Source: Bryobacterales bacterium
Lineage (GTDB): Bacteria > Acidobacteriota > Terriglobia > Bryobacterales > Bryobacteraceae
Assembly: GCA_016789905.1 (NCBI GenBank)
Contig: JAEUQC010000025.1
Coordinates: 22,387 to 86,386 of the forward strand
Length of the DNA: 64,000 bases
Direction: 5' to 3'
Part shown: one piece after another, positions 55,123-63,268 of the stretch
Layout: every line of letters starts with the position of its first letter
Position numbering within the stretch: the stretch's first letter is position 1
Translations under genes and position numbers: made by a program
Notes under the pieces: generated by a model
Database searches by the model: none
What the model saw: the letters and a program-made list of their open reading frames with translations, nothing else
What the model was told of the DNA's origin: nothing

Positions 55123-55475
55123 AGTCGCTCCTGTTCGCGGCAGACTACCCTCTGTGGCTCCACCGCCCTGTTACGCGTGCAGCACTCGGCGTATAGAAAT
55201 CCGAGCAGTTCCTGCAGCCCGTCAATGTTTGCGAAGTAGCGCAGAAACGTCCCTTCGCGCTCCACGCGCACAAGGTCTTCGTTCCTCAGCTTCTCCAGAT
55301 GATGGGAAAGCGTGCTTGCCGATATCTGCAGTTCCGCGCCAATATCGCCAACCACCATTCCATCCGGGTGCGCCGCCAGAAGCAGTCGCATGATACGGAG
55401 CCGCGGCTGGCTTCCCATCGCCGCGAACATGTCCGCGTAGCGCCCGGTCTCTTGCTTTTTCGATCTCCGCGCCAC
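55119..55475 (-). CDS. arsR: ArsR-family metalloregulator with C-terminal cysteine sensor
   Basis: A 118-residue winged-helix repressor: ADMFAAMGSQPRLRIMRLLL, recognition helix region ISASTLSHHLEKLRNEDLV, wing VEREGTFLRYFA. The E. coli-type ELCVC motif in helix 3 is absent. Instead C98-C99 (AECCTRN) and C112 sit in the C-terminal helix and tail, resembling the Acidithiobacillus-type C-terminal As(III) site. It overlaps arsM by 4 bp. A 24-bp inverted repeat 20 bp upstream of its ATG is the candidate operator. Confidence 0.92.
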   Translation of the reverse strand: MARRSKKQETGRYADMFAAMGSQPRLRIMRLLLAAHPDGMVVGDIGAELQISASTLSHHLEKLRNEDLVRVEREGTFLRYFANIDGLQELLGFLYAECCTRNRAVEPQRVVCREQERL

Positions 55476-55494
55476 GTACGTCGGCTCCCGGCCT

Positions 55495-55518
55495 ATATTT
55501 CTATATTAATCGAAATAT
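55495..55518 (-). promoter_or_regulatory. Inverted repeat upstream of arsR, candidate ArsR operator
   Basis: A perfect 7-bp dyad ATATTTC-(10)-GAAATAT in an A/T-rich island within otherwise GC-rich DNA. Size and symmetry suit an ArsR dimer. It lies 20 bp upstream of arsR where the promoter is expected. Autoregulation is inferred, not shown. Confidence 0.6.
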
Positions 55519-55572
55519 CGTAATACCGTCAACCGGAAAGTACCAGGGCAATGCCTTGACCCCCGGGCGGCT

Positions 55573-56487
55573 TCAGGCGTTCCCAAGCCGCTGTTGATAC
55601 ACCCAGCAACGTCTTTCGCCGCCCACTGTCAACACCCCTCCGTCCAACGACAGACGGCTCCCGAACCGGTCGCCCATCCGCCCGTCCGCCAGCCGCAGCG
55701 TCTCCGCCAGGGCCCACCCTCCTTCCCGCTCCACCAGCACATCCACACACCCGCTTCCGCCGAACCGCCCCGCGTCCCCCGCAGCCGCCAAACCATCCCC
55801 AAACACCAACGCAGGATCCCTCGAATAATCTTGAACCTCCACGCGCCCTTCCAACTCCCACTTCTCCCCGCCAAACGCATAAAAGCGCACCGCGCCCTGC
55901 CCCGTATTCATCACCGCCACCCGCCCCCCAAATACCGCCACCGCCGCCACCCGCTTCTCCCCAAACAATCCATGAAACACCCATCGTCCATTCATCCGCC
56001 GGTACGCCTGCACCCCCTCACCAACACCCACAAACCACCACCCCTCCGTCAACGCCACCACCGGCCTCTCGTTCCGGTCCACACATACAACCCGCGCCGC
56101 CACCTCACCCCGCTCAATCAGGTACGCCACCCACCGCCCGTCCATAACGCCCACCGCCACCCCATCCTGCCCCATCCCCTTCCCAGATTCGCAATACCGC
56201 CGCTCAATCGGCACCCCGATTTCCTCCACCAGCGGTTTCTCACCCGTCAACACAAACAGCCCCGCCGCCGGCGCCTCCGCTTCCACTTCTAATGAATATG
56301 TTTCCGTCCAATCCTCCCGCGAAGCCGACCTCTCCCCCGCCCTCCACCCTTCCGTCAGCAACCGCCGTCGAAACGCCTCACACTCCTGCCGGGTCCCCAA
56401 ACCAGCCGGCGCCGCGTCGTTGTAGACCACACACACGGCCTCCGAATACACATCCCCTGAAATCGTGATCTGCCGCAGTCGCTTCAC
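55573..56487 (-). CDS. FG-GAP-like beta-propeller protein, short paralogue
   Basis: A 304-residue protein without a clear signal peptide, built from repeats that end in Asp-Gly/Gly patterns: VAVMNTGQGAVRFYAFGG, LAAAGDAGRFGGSG and MGDRFGSRLSLDGG, which resemble FG-GAP_2 blades. It is clearly homologous to the protein at 61949: both share LLTEGW/LLAAGW, the YSLEVEAEA/YVLAEERD strand and the DGRMGDRFG/DGRLGARFG end. It is about 135 residues shorter, missing internal blades. It lies 71 bp after the broken TIGR03437-like gene. Function unknown. Confidence 0.7.
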   Translation of the reverse strand: MKRLRQITISGDVYSEAVCVVYNDAAPAGLGTRQECEAFRRRLLTEGWRAGERSASREDWTETYSLEVEAEAPAAGLFVLTGEKPLVEEIGVPIERRYCESGKGMGQDGVAVGVMDGRWVAYLIERGEVAARVVCVDRNERPVVALTEGWWFVGVGEGVQAYRRMNGRWVFHGLFGEKRVAAVAVFGGRVAVMNTGQGAVRFYAFGGEKWELEGRVEVQDYSRDPALVFGDGLAAAGDAGRFGGSGCVDVLVEREGGWALAETLRLADGRMGDRFGSRLSLDGGVLTVGGERRCWVYQQRLGNA

Positions 56488-56558
56488 CCCAGCCTCCGCC
56501 TCCGCAATGTCCTATGTTGCCATATCGCACGCGGCCCAAAAACGCGGGCGGCGATCCC

Positions 56559-57551
56559 TTAGTTCGGCCCGGGAACACTTCGCAACCGCAGGTCCAGAAA
56601 CTGGAACTCGTACTCCCAGGTGTGCGTCGCGTCGAACGTCATCCCTGGCGCCCGAAACACGCCCGGCGTGCCCGGCAAGTGAGTGATCACAACGGAAAAC
56701 CTGTCCGATGGGGGCAAGGGAAGCGCGAAGCGGTCGGCGAGCAGTTCCCGCGTCGGCAGGGTCACCGTGCCAGCGTCCGCTGGAACGTACTGCGCCAGAC
56801 CTGTGTAGACCAGTTCCAGCGGGTTGATGTACCCGTGCCCCGATCGCAGGCGGACAAGCACTAAGTCCCCTGCTCGGCCGTTCCGCCACGTAACTGTAAA
56901 TGCCCTTCCTATGTCGATCAACGTGCCAGGTCGGAGATCCGTCAATATCTCAATCGGCGGCGGCGCAGAGATCGAAGTACGGAACGGACCCACCGTTTCG
57001 CCGCCGGCGCCAGACACGGTCAGCGTTCCGGCGGCGATTGAAGCGCCTGGCAGTGTCGTGCCGAAAAGATACTCGCCAGAGGCGGATCGCACTGGCTTCA
57101 CCAATACTGGCGAACCGTCGGCCGGCTCAATCGTTAAATCGCCCCCGGAAGTGTTCCCGCCCACATAGGCGCCACATCGCGGAGCCTTGTAATCGGATCT
57201 CCCTACACCTGTCATCCAGGAGCCAATGCGCGGTGTCCTGTCCGGGATCAACCAACTCGACTCCCCTTGCATAAAGGAAGCGGAGAACCCACTTACGATC
57301 GTTGCCCCCCCGGGAATACCAGCGTCCGTCGTCGTCGTCCGATTCCAGACCAGTCTCGCGCTTCGCGCCGTCGGTGCAGAGGAACAGCTACCGCCGCCGC
57401 GCCGAATACTAATCAAAACGAGTTGACTGTCCACGGTGCTGCCGAAAACCCAGAGCGGGATTCCGCACCCCTCCGGCGCATCGTCCGGCAGGCGGACGTT
57501 GATCTGCCCTACCCCAGCCAGCCCTGGCGCAAGGGCACGAAAACTGGGCAC
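56559..57551 (-). pseudogene. TIGR03437-like copy A, 3' part after an in-frame stop
   Basis: Frame continues directly after the TAA at 57552-57554: next codon GTG 57551 then CCC AGT TTT. It corresponds to residues about 220-550 of the intact copies: the end of the TIGR03437-like domain (LAPGLAGVGQINVRLPDDAPEG), IRRGGG, an NTGEPSA-type beta region and the shared WEYEFQFLDLRL end. It could be expressed only by readthrough or reinitiation at GTG 57551. Sequence elsewhere is intact, so loss is recent or the stop is functional. Confidence 0.72.
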
Positions 57552-58223
57552 TTAGGTCTGGAAATTTCCTGGTGAGCCCAATTGCATCCAGCTATTCGAA
57601 ATCCAGGAGAAAGGATCGTGCCCGGCCGGAAACCCGTCAGCGGGTGGAAATGCAGGCGGTTCAAGTCCCGTCCCAAAGACCGAAATGTACTGTCCAGGCG
57701 ACGCGCTCGACTGCGGACTATTCACCGTTACGCTGCCATCCGGCGCCACATTCAATATCGCACCCTGGCCGCAGCCGCTTCCGCCCTGCGTGAAAATGCC
57801 AGGTGCATCATAGGCCACAAACGCGGTGATCGGCTGGCTCTCCCCGAAGCGATTCCTCACGACCACTGGGACGGTGACTCCCCGAATGCCCGAGGGTGCC
57901 TGGAAGTTGATCTGGGTCGGTGAAACATACAACAACGGTGCTGGCAGTCCGCCAACAGTAACGCTCACGCCCCCAAGCATCGTCGGCAGCGGAAATCCTG
58001 TCGCCGCCTGCGCAGATTCCGCAAACTGAGAACCGAACAGCGTAGATAGCCAACCTGGAAGCACCACCGCGCCTCGCCCCGTGTCCGTCGCGAACGACGC
58101 GCTATTCACCAAGCCCTCCGGCTTCACTTGTGGTGCCTGGCCCATTGCCACTAGGCCCATCACCATCCCGGCAAAGACTGATCGCAAATTCGCGTTTGGA
58201 AAACACCTCAGACTGGCTGACAT
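57552..58223 (-). pseudogene. TIGR03437-like copy A, 5' part ending at an in-frame TAA
   Basis: ATG 58223 begins a signal-peptide protein (SVFAGMVMGLVAMGQAP) with the TIGR03437-like domain: GLVNSASFATDTG, PLPTMLGGVSVTVGG, APLLYVSPTQINFQAP, NRFGESQPITAFVAYDAPGIF and SPGQYISVFGTGLE. It ends ...GSPGNFQT-stop where the intact copies read GSPGNTPFLVPSF. The stop replaces a Leu codon at the same alignment position, so the gene is split without a frameshift. About 430 bp of this part are near-identical to copy C. Confidence 0.75.
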
Positions 58224-58266
58224 CTCAGACCTTTCGTCACGAAGGGCAAACCACGGCGCGTCCTGG

Positions 58267-59922
58267 TCAAATTGGCTCCGTCGTTCCCAAGAGTCGCAGG
58301 CCAAGAAACTGAAACTCGTACTCCCACTCGTGCGTACCATCAAAGGTCATTCCCAATGCACGAAACGCTGCCGGCCTTCCTGGTATGTGGCTGACGACCA
58401 CCGAAAAACCGTTGGACGCGTTCAGCGGCAACGTAACCAGGCCAGGAAGTGGCTCGATGGTATCGAGAGTGACCGTGCCAATCTCGGCTGGTACATCCTG
58501 CGTGTACCCAGAGTAGACAGTCGCACCGGTACGGATTTGGACCCTGACAAGATCGCCGGGCCGGCCGTTCCGCCACGAGATCGTTAACGGTTTCCCGGAA
58601 CTGATTGCCGTTCCTGGCCGGAGATCGGTCAATACCTCGATCGGCGATGGCGGCGAGACAGAAGTGCGAAATGGACCGACGGTTTCGCCACCCGCTCCCT
58701 CCACTGTCAGGGAGCCAGGTGCCACCGTACCTTTCGGGAGAGTTGCTCGATAGACGTACTCACCCGTTGCCGAATGCAGCGGTTCGATCGGGAGCGATGC
58801 CCCGGCTGCGGATTGAATGCTCAGCCTTCCACCCGAAACATTGGCCCCAATGAAACTGCCACACCGAGGAGGTTCGAAGACAGTCCTTCCCGCAGCCAGG
58901 CCGGTCCAAACGCCTATCCTTTTGGCACCTTCCGGGGACAACCAACTCGACTCACCTTGCTGAAACGAGGCAGTAAACACTTCTGCTTCCTCGGCGGTAC
59001 TCTCATTGGCCAGTCCCGTCGTCACCGTGCGCTTCCAACTCAGTTTGGCACTCCGGGCGAGCGCAGACCGCAAGCACGCGCCGCCCCCGCGCCGGATACT
59101 AATAGCCACCGGCTGGCTGTCAACCGTGACGCCTCGAATCCAGATAGGAATGGCGCAGCCCTCGGGAGCATCCTCCGGCAAAACGACGTTGAATTGCGCC
59201 ACGCCAACCATTCCAGGGGCGAGACCAAGATAGCTCTTCCGCAAGAACGCGGTACTGGTCGGCGGACCCAGATACAGTTCGCTATACGATATCCACGAGA
59301 ATGGGTCTCGCCCGGCGGGAAAACCATCGGCCGGAGGAAACGCCGGCGTTCCAAGTCCGGTCCCGAAGATAGTGATATATTGACCTGGCGACGCACTCGA
59401 CTGCGGGCTATTCACCTGCACGCTTCCATCCGCCGCTACATTCAATATCGCACCCTGGCCGCACCCGCTTCCGCTCTGCGTGAAAAGACCTGGTGCGTCT
59501 TGGGAAACCGAGGCAAGGATGGTTCTGCTCTCCCCGGCGCGATTCTTAACCACGATCGGTACGGTTGGGCTGACTATACGAGACGGAACCTGAAAATTGA
59601 CTTGGTTTGGCGAGACATAAAGCAGCGGCGCTGGAATCCCGCCCACCGTGATGCTGACCCCTCCAAGTGCCGTAGGCAGTGGATACCCCGCCGCCGCCTG
59701 CGCCGACTCAGCCAACTCGGCGCCGAATATCGTGGCCAGTCCACCCGGAACTGCAATCGCGCCACGCTTGGTGTCCGCCGCCATTGACGCGCTGTTTACC
59801 AGGCCTTCCGGCGTAACCATGGGTGCTTGCCCTATCCCCGCCACGTTCACCACCAATCCCATGAAGATGGTAGGTAACTGAGTAACTCTCCGAATTGGAT
59901 TCAAACCGACCCTGTACTTCAT
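58267..59922 (-). CDS. TIGR03437-like exported protein, copy B
   Basis: An intact 551-residue copy. A signal peptide ends at GIGQAP. The TIGR03437-like domain spans about residues 30-290 (GLVNSASMAAD, PLPTALGGVSITVGG, GCGQGAILNVAADG, FGTGLGTPAFPPADG, VAQFNVVLPEDAPEG). A C-terminal region of about 260 residues follows, with IRRGGG, PFRTSVSPPSPIEVLTDLRPG and WEYEFQFLGLRL. In most Solibacter proteins this domain is C-terminal; here it is N-terminal. It is diverged throughout from copies A and C. Function unknown, probably extracellular. Confidence 0.82.
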   Translation of the reverse strand: MKYRVGLNPIRRVTQLPTIFMGLVVNVAGIGQAPMVTPEGLVNSASMAADTKRGAIAVPGGLATIFGAELAESAQAAAGYPLPTALGGVSITVGGIPAPLLYVSPNQVNFQVPSRIVSPTVPIVVKNRAGESRTILASVSQDAPGLFTQSGSGCGQGAILNVAADGSVQVNSPQSSASPGQYITIFGTGLGTPAFPPADGFPAGRDPFSWISYSELYLGPPTSTAFLRKSYLGLAPGMVGVAQFNVVLPEDAPEGCAIPIWIRGVTVDSQPVAISIRRGGGACLRSALARSAKLSWKRTVTTGLANESTAEEAEVFTASFQQGESSWLSPEGAKRIGVWTGLAAGRTVFEPPRCGSFIGANVSGGRLSIQSAAGASLPIEPLHSATGEYVYRATLPKGTVAPGSLTVEGAGGETVGPFRTSVSPPSPIEVLTDLRPGTAISSGKPLTISWRNGRPGDLVRVQIRTGATVYSGYTQDVPAEIGTVTLDTIEPLPGLVTLPLNASNGFSVVVSHIPGRPAAFRALGMTFDGTHEWEYEFQFLGLRLLGTTEPI

Positions 59923-59968
59923 CACACCTCGTTTCCACAGCTGCTACGAACCGGGCCCCTTGTCAATT

Positions 59969-61621
59969 TCATGGCGAAACACCGCCTAACCTCAGGCCCA
60001 GAAACTGGAACTCATACTCCCATTCGTGGGTGGCATCGAAGGTCATTCCTGGGGCGCGGAACGGCACCGAACTTCCCGGAATGTGGCTGACTACAACTGA
60101 AAACCTGTCCGACGGAATTAATGGAAGCTCAAAATGGCCCGGCACAAGTTGCCTCGTTTCCAATGTCACTGTTCCCGACTCGGCCGGTACATACTGTGCC
60201 AAACCTGAATAGAGCAGTTCCGATGGGTTGATCAACCCGTACCCGGATCGAAGCCGAACGAGCACCAGATCTCCCTGCCTGCCGTTTCGCCATGTAATCG
60301 TCAGCGCTTTGCCCATGCCAATTGCCGTGCCCGGACGGAAATCCGTCAATACCTCTATCGGGGGCGGCGGTGAGATGGAAGTCCGGAACGGTCCAACGGT
60401 CTCGGTGCCCGCGCCAGACACGGTAAGCGTGCCAGGGGCAATCGAACCCGATGAAAGCGCTGACCGATAGACGTATTCTCGCTGTCCTGACAACTGCGGC
60501 TTCACCAGGAATGGACTGCCGGTGGCGGATTGAATCGTCAGTTCTCCCGCCGAATTGTTGCCGTTGAAATAGCTCCCGCATCGCGGTGCCGCATAATCGG
60601 ACCTTCCGCCGGCCGTCGCCCAAACACCGAGCCGTGGCGGCCTGCCGGGTATAAGCCAACTGGACTCCCCATCCACAAATGTCGCGGAAAACACCTCATC
60701 TACTTTCACCCCATCGTTCTCCGGTCCCGTCGTGATCGTTCGTTTCCAGGCCAATTTACCACTCCGCGCCACGGTGGCTTTCACACACGGCCCCCCACCC
60801 CGCCGGATAGCGATCGCTACTGGCTGACTGTCAACGGTGGTGCCGCGAATCCAAGCGGGAATCGCACAACCCTCAGGAGCATCTTCCGGTAATCGTACGT
60901 TGATCTGCCCAACCCCGACTAGACCAGGGGCAAGGCCGGCAAAACTAGGCACCAAAAAGGGGGTGTTCCCCGGCGACCCCACATACGTCCAACCATTCGA
61001 AACTCTTGAGAGCGGTTCTCCCCCGGCCGGCACACCGTCGGCCGGCGGAAATGTCGGCGTCTCTAGCCCAGTCGCAAAAATCGAAATGTACTGTCCAGGC
61101 GACGCGCTCGACTGCGGACTATTCACCGTTACGCTGCCATCCGGCGCCACATTCAATATCGCACCCTGGCCGCAGCCGGTTCCGCCTTGCGTGAAAATGC
61201 CAGGTGCATCATAGGCCACAAACGCGGTGATCGGTTGGCTCTCCCCGAAGCGATTCCTCACGACCACTGGGACGGTGACTCCCCGAATGCCCGAGGGTGC
61301 CTGGAAGTTGATCTGGGTCTGGGAGACATACAACAGAGGGGCGGGCAGCCCGCCAACAGTAACGCTCACGCCGCCAAGCGTCGTCGGCAGCGGAAATCCT
61401 GTCGCCGCCTGCGCAGATTCCGCAAACTGAGAGCCGAACAGCGTAGATAGCCAACCTGGCAGCACCACCGCGCCTCGCCCCGTGTCCGTCGCGAACGACG
61501 CGCTATTTACCAAGCCTTTTGGCGTTATCTGCGGTGCTTGGCCAATCGCCGCCACAGCCAATGCCAAACCCGCAAAAACGGGCCATAACTGACGAAAGCA
61601 CCACCCCCTCCCCATCGTCAC
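59969..61621 (-). CDS. TIGR03437-like exported protein, copy C
   Basis: An intact 550-residue copy with the same plan as copy B: signal peptide through AIGQAP, the domain from GLVNSASFATDTGRGAVV to LPEDAPEGCAIP, then the conserved C-terminal part with PFRTSISPPPPIEVLTDFRPG and WEYEFQFLGLRL. GTG 61621 overlaps the stop of the upstream 63-residue ORF (GTGA); ATG 61615 is an alternative. It is the first of three tandem copies; about 43 bp separate each copy from the next. Confidence 0.82.
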   Translation of the reverse strand: MTMGRGWCFRQLWPVFAGLALAVAAIGQAPQITPKGLVNSASFATDTGRGAVVLPGWLSTLFGSQFAESAQAATGFPLPTTLGGVSVTVGGLPAPLLYVSQTQINFQAPSGIRGVTVPVVVRNRFGESQPITAFVAYDAPGIFTQGGTGCGQGAILNVAPDGSVTVNSPQSSASPGQYISIFATGLETPTFPPADGVPAGGEPLSRVSNGWTYVGSPGNTPFLVPSFAGLAPGLVGVGQINVRLPEDAPEGCAIPAWIRGTTVDSQPVAIAIRRGGGPCVKATVARSGKLAWKRTITTGPENDGVKVDEVFSATFVDGESSWLIPGRPPRLGVWATAGGRSDYAAPRCGSYFNGNNSAGELTIQSATGSPFLVKPQLSGQREYVYRSALSSGSIAPGTLTVSGAGTETVGPFRTSISPPPPIEVLTDFRPGTAIGMGKALTITWRNGRQGDLVLVRLRSGYGLINPSELLYSGLAQYVPAESGTVTLETRQLVPGHFELPLIPSDRFSVVVSHIPGSSVPFRAPGMTFDATHEWEYEFQFLGLRLGGVSP

Positions 61622-61809
61622 AGCCCCATTTCCCCCGGCGGGCAGAAACCAGGTCGCTTAATGTCGCTGGCACCGTTGGCATCCTGCCCCCGAAAGGAGA
61701 ACGCCTGTGGCGACGTCCCCGATGTGGCCGGTGTACCGGAAACAAACGACGGGGCCTGCCCAATCAGAATCTGGGTGGTGATAATCACAACTGCGATCAA
61801 TAAGCGCAC
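61618..61809 (-). CDS. Small exported ORF, possible remnant of a larger gene
   Basis: A 63-residue frame from GTG 61809 (AAGG ribosome-binding site upstream). It has a signal peptide (LLIAVVIITTQILIGQA, then PSFVSG) and a stretch SGTSPQAFSFRGQDANGASDIKR that resembles the first strands of an extracellular repeat frequent in Acidobacteriota paralogues. After DIKR the sequence loses the pattern, and another frame would continue differently, so a truncation or frameshift is likely. Its stop overlaps the start of copy C. Real coding status is uncertain. Confidence 0.45.
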   Translation of the reverse strand: MRLLIAVVIITTQILIGQAPSFVSGTPATSGTSPQAFSFRGQDANGASDIKRPGFCPPGEMGL

Positions 61810-61948
61810 GTCTGCCTTGCATTACATCGTGGATCCATTACGGCTAAATGCCTTAACGCCACGAAAGTCTTCTTGCGGGGCAACGAAGAGTCGTTGCTGC
61901 CATTGCAGCTAGGCGATGCAAGTGATCGCAGCATGGCAACCGGCCAAG

Positions 61949-63268
61949 TCACGTTGCCAGCCGACTGCTGGCAAACCGGTTCCGTCTATAGTCCATGTTA
62001 CGCCGATTCACAGCGAATGCAAGCGCTTCCCAAACATTTTCAATCGACAGCGTGTCTCGCTTCGAACCCTGCCCCCGCCTCCGGTAAATATACCCGCAAC
62101 CGCCGCCACCTGTCACCCCCTGCGCCCCAACCATTAAATGCTCCCCTTCCAAACTTAACGACTCGCCGAAACGCGCCCCCAACCTCCCATCCAATGCCTG
62201 TATCCGCTGCACCACCGCCCAACGGCCTTCATTCTCCCGCAACAACACCACCACTCCCGCCGCCCCATAACAATACGGAAAACCGATCGCCACCGTATCC
62301 CCGCCCCACTCCACAAATGCCTCCCCCTGCAACTCCCCCAACCCAACCCTCCCTTCCGTCGCCCAAATCTCTTCCCTGAACCGGAAAAACACCGCCTCCC
62401 CCTCCCCCGCCACCACCATCCGCTCCCCCGCCAGCGCCACCGCCCCACCCACACCATCAACACTCGAATGATACGCCCAGCCACCAACACCATTCCGAAA
62501 CAAATGGACCTTTCCACTCCCTGCCAGCGCCACCCATTCACCGCACAAACTCACCGTATGGCTCTCCTTATCTAAGCCACTCTCCAGCCGAGTCTCCACC
62601 CTCAGCGGCCCCGCTCCACTCCGCCGCAGCACCGTCACCAACCGCTTCCCGTTCCACCCATTCACCGCCGTCCACTCCCCGTCACCCGCCACCGAAAGCC
62701 CAAAATTCCCCAACTCCGACCGCAGTGCCTCCCGCTCCACCCAGTCCATCCCAAACCGCAAAACGGCGCCGTCCATCGGCGTCCCAACCAACAACACATC
62801 CCCTACGAACCGCACCGCCGGCAGCCAACTCACATCCGCCGGATACCGCGCCTTTAACCGCTGCTGAAACACCCACTCGTTCCCCGCAAGCCGGTACACC
62901 TCCGCCACCGAATCCCCAAACGGCGCACTACAAACGGCCCACTCCCCCCGCACCGCCACCGCCGCCCGATACTCCTTCGCCGGCGGGCCTATCACGCCCG
63001 GATTCGTAACAAACACCAGCTCATACAGCCCCCCTTCGTCCCTCTCCTCAGCCAACACATAAGTCCGGCAACAATTCCCATCTGTCTGCGTACTCGATTC
63101 CAACTCCCAACCCGCCGCCAGTAACTCTTCTTCCACCCGTTCATCGGCCCACCGCGCCTCCCGAGGCCGGTCACTATACACGAACTCCCGGTCGTCAAAC
63201 CCCTCCCGCCATCTAACTTCCACTACCGGCATATCATCGCTCAAGCCGGTAAGCAACAATCGCATCAT
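61949..63268 (-). CDS. FG-GAP-like beta-propeller protein, long paralogue
   Basis: About 440 residues with recurring blade-like segments: VGDVLLVGTPMDGAVLRF, VALAGSGKVHLFRNG, MVVAGEGEAVFFRF, TVAIGFPYCYGAAGVVVLL and LGARFGESLSLEGEHLMVGAQ. No obvious signal peptide. The start may be ATG 63268/63265, overlapping the PQQ dehydrogenase end, or ATG 63232 just after it. The last 40 residues go beyond the paralogue at 55573 and may be a poorly conserved tail. It probably forms a propeller that binds a partner or ligand; role unknown. Confidence 0.7.
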   Translation of the reverse strand: MMRLLLTGLSDDMPVVEVRWREGFDDREFVYSDRPREARWADERVEEELLAAGWELESSTQTDGNCCRTYVLAEERDEGGLYELVFVTNPGVIGPPAKEYRAAVAVRGEWAVCSAPFGDSVAEVYRLAGNEWVFQQRLKARYPADVSWLPAVRFVGDVLLVGTPMDGAVLRFGMDWVEREALRSELGNFGLSVAGDGEWTAVNGWNGKRLVTVLRRSGAGPLRVETRLESGLDKESHTVSLCGEWVALAGSGKVHLFRNGVGGWAYHSSVDGVGGAVALAGERMVVAGEGEAVFFRFREEIWATEGRVGLGELQGEAFVEWGGDTVAIGFPYCYGAAGVVVLLRENEGRWAVVQRIQALDGRLGARFGESLSLEGEHLMVGAQGVTGGGGCGYIYRRRGQGSKRDTLSIENVWEALAFAVNRRNMDYRRNRFASSRLAT

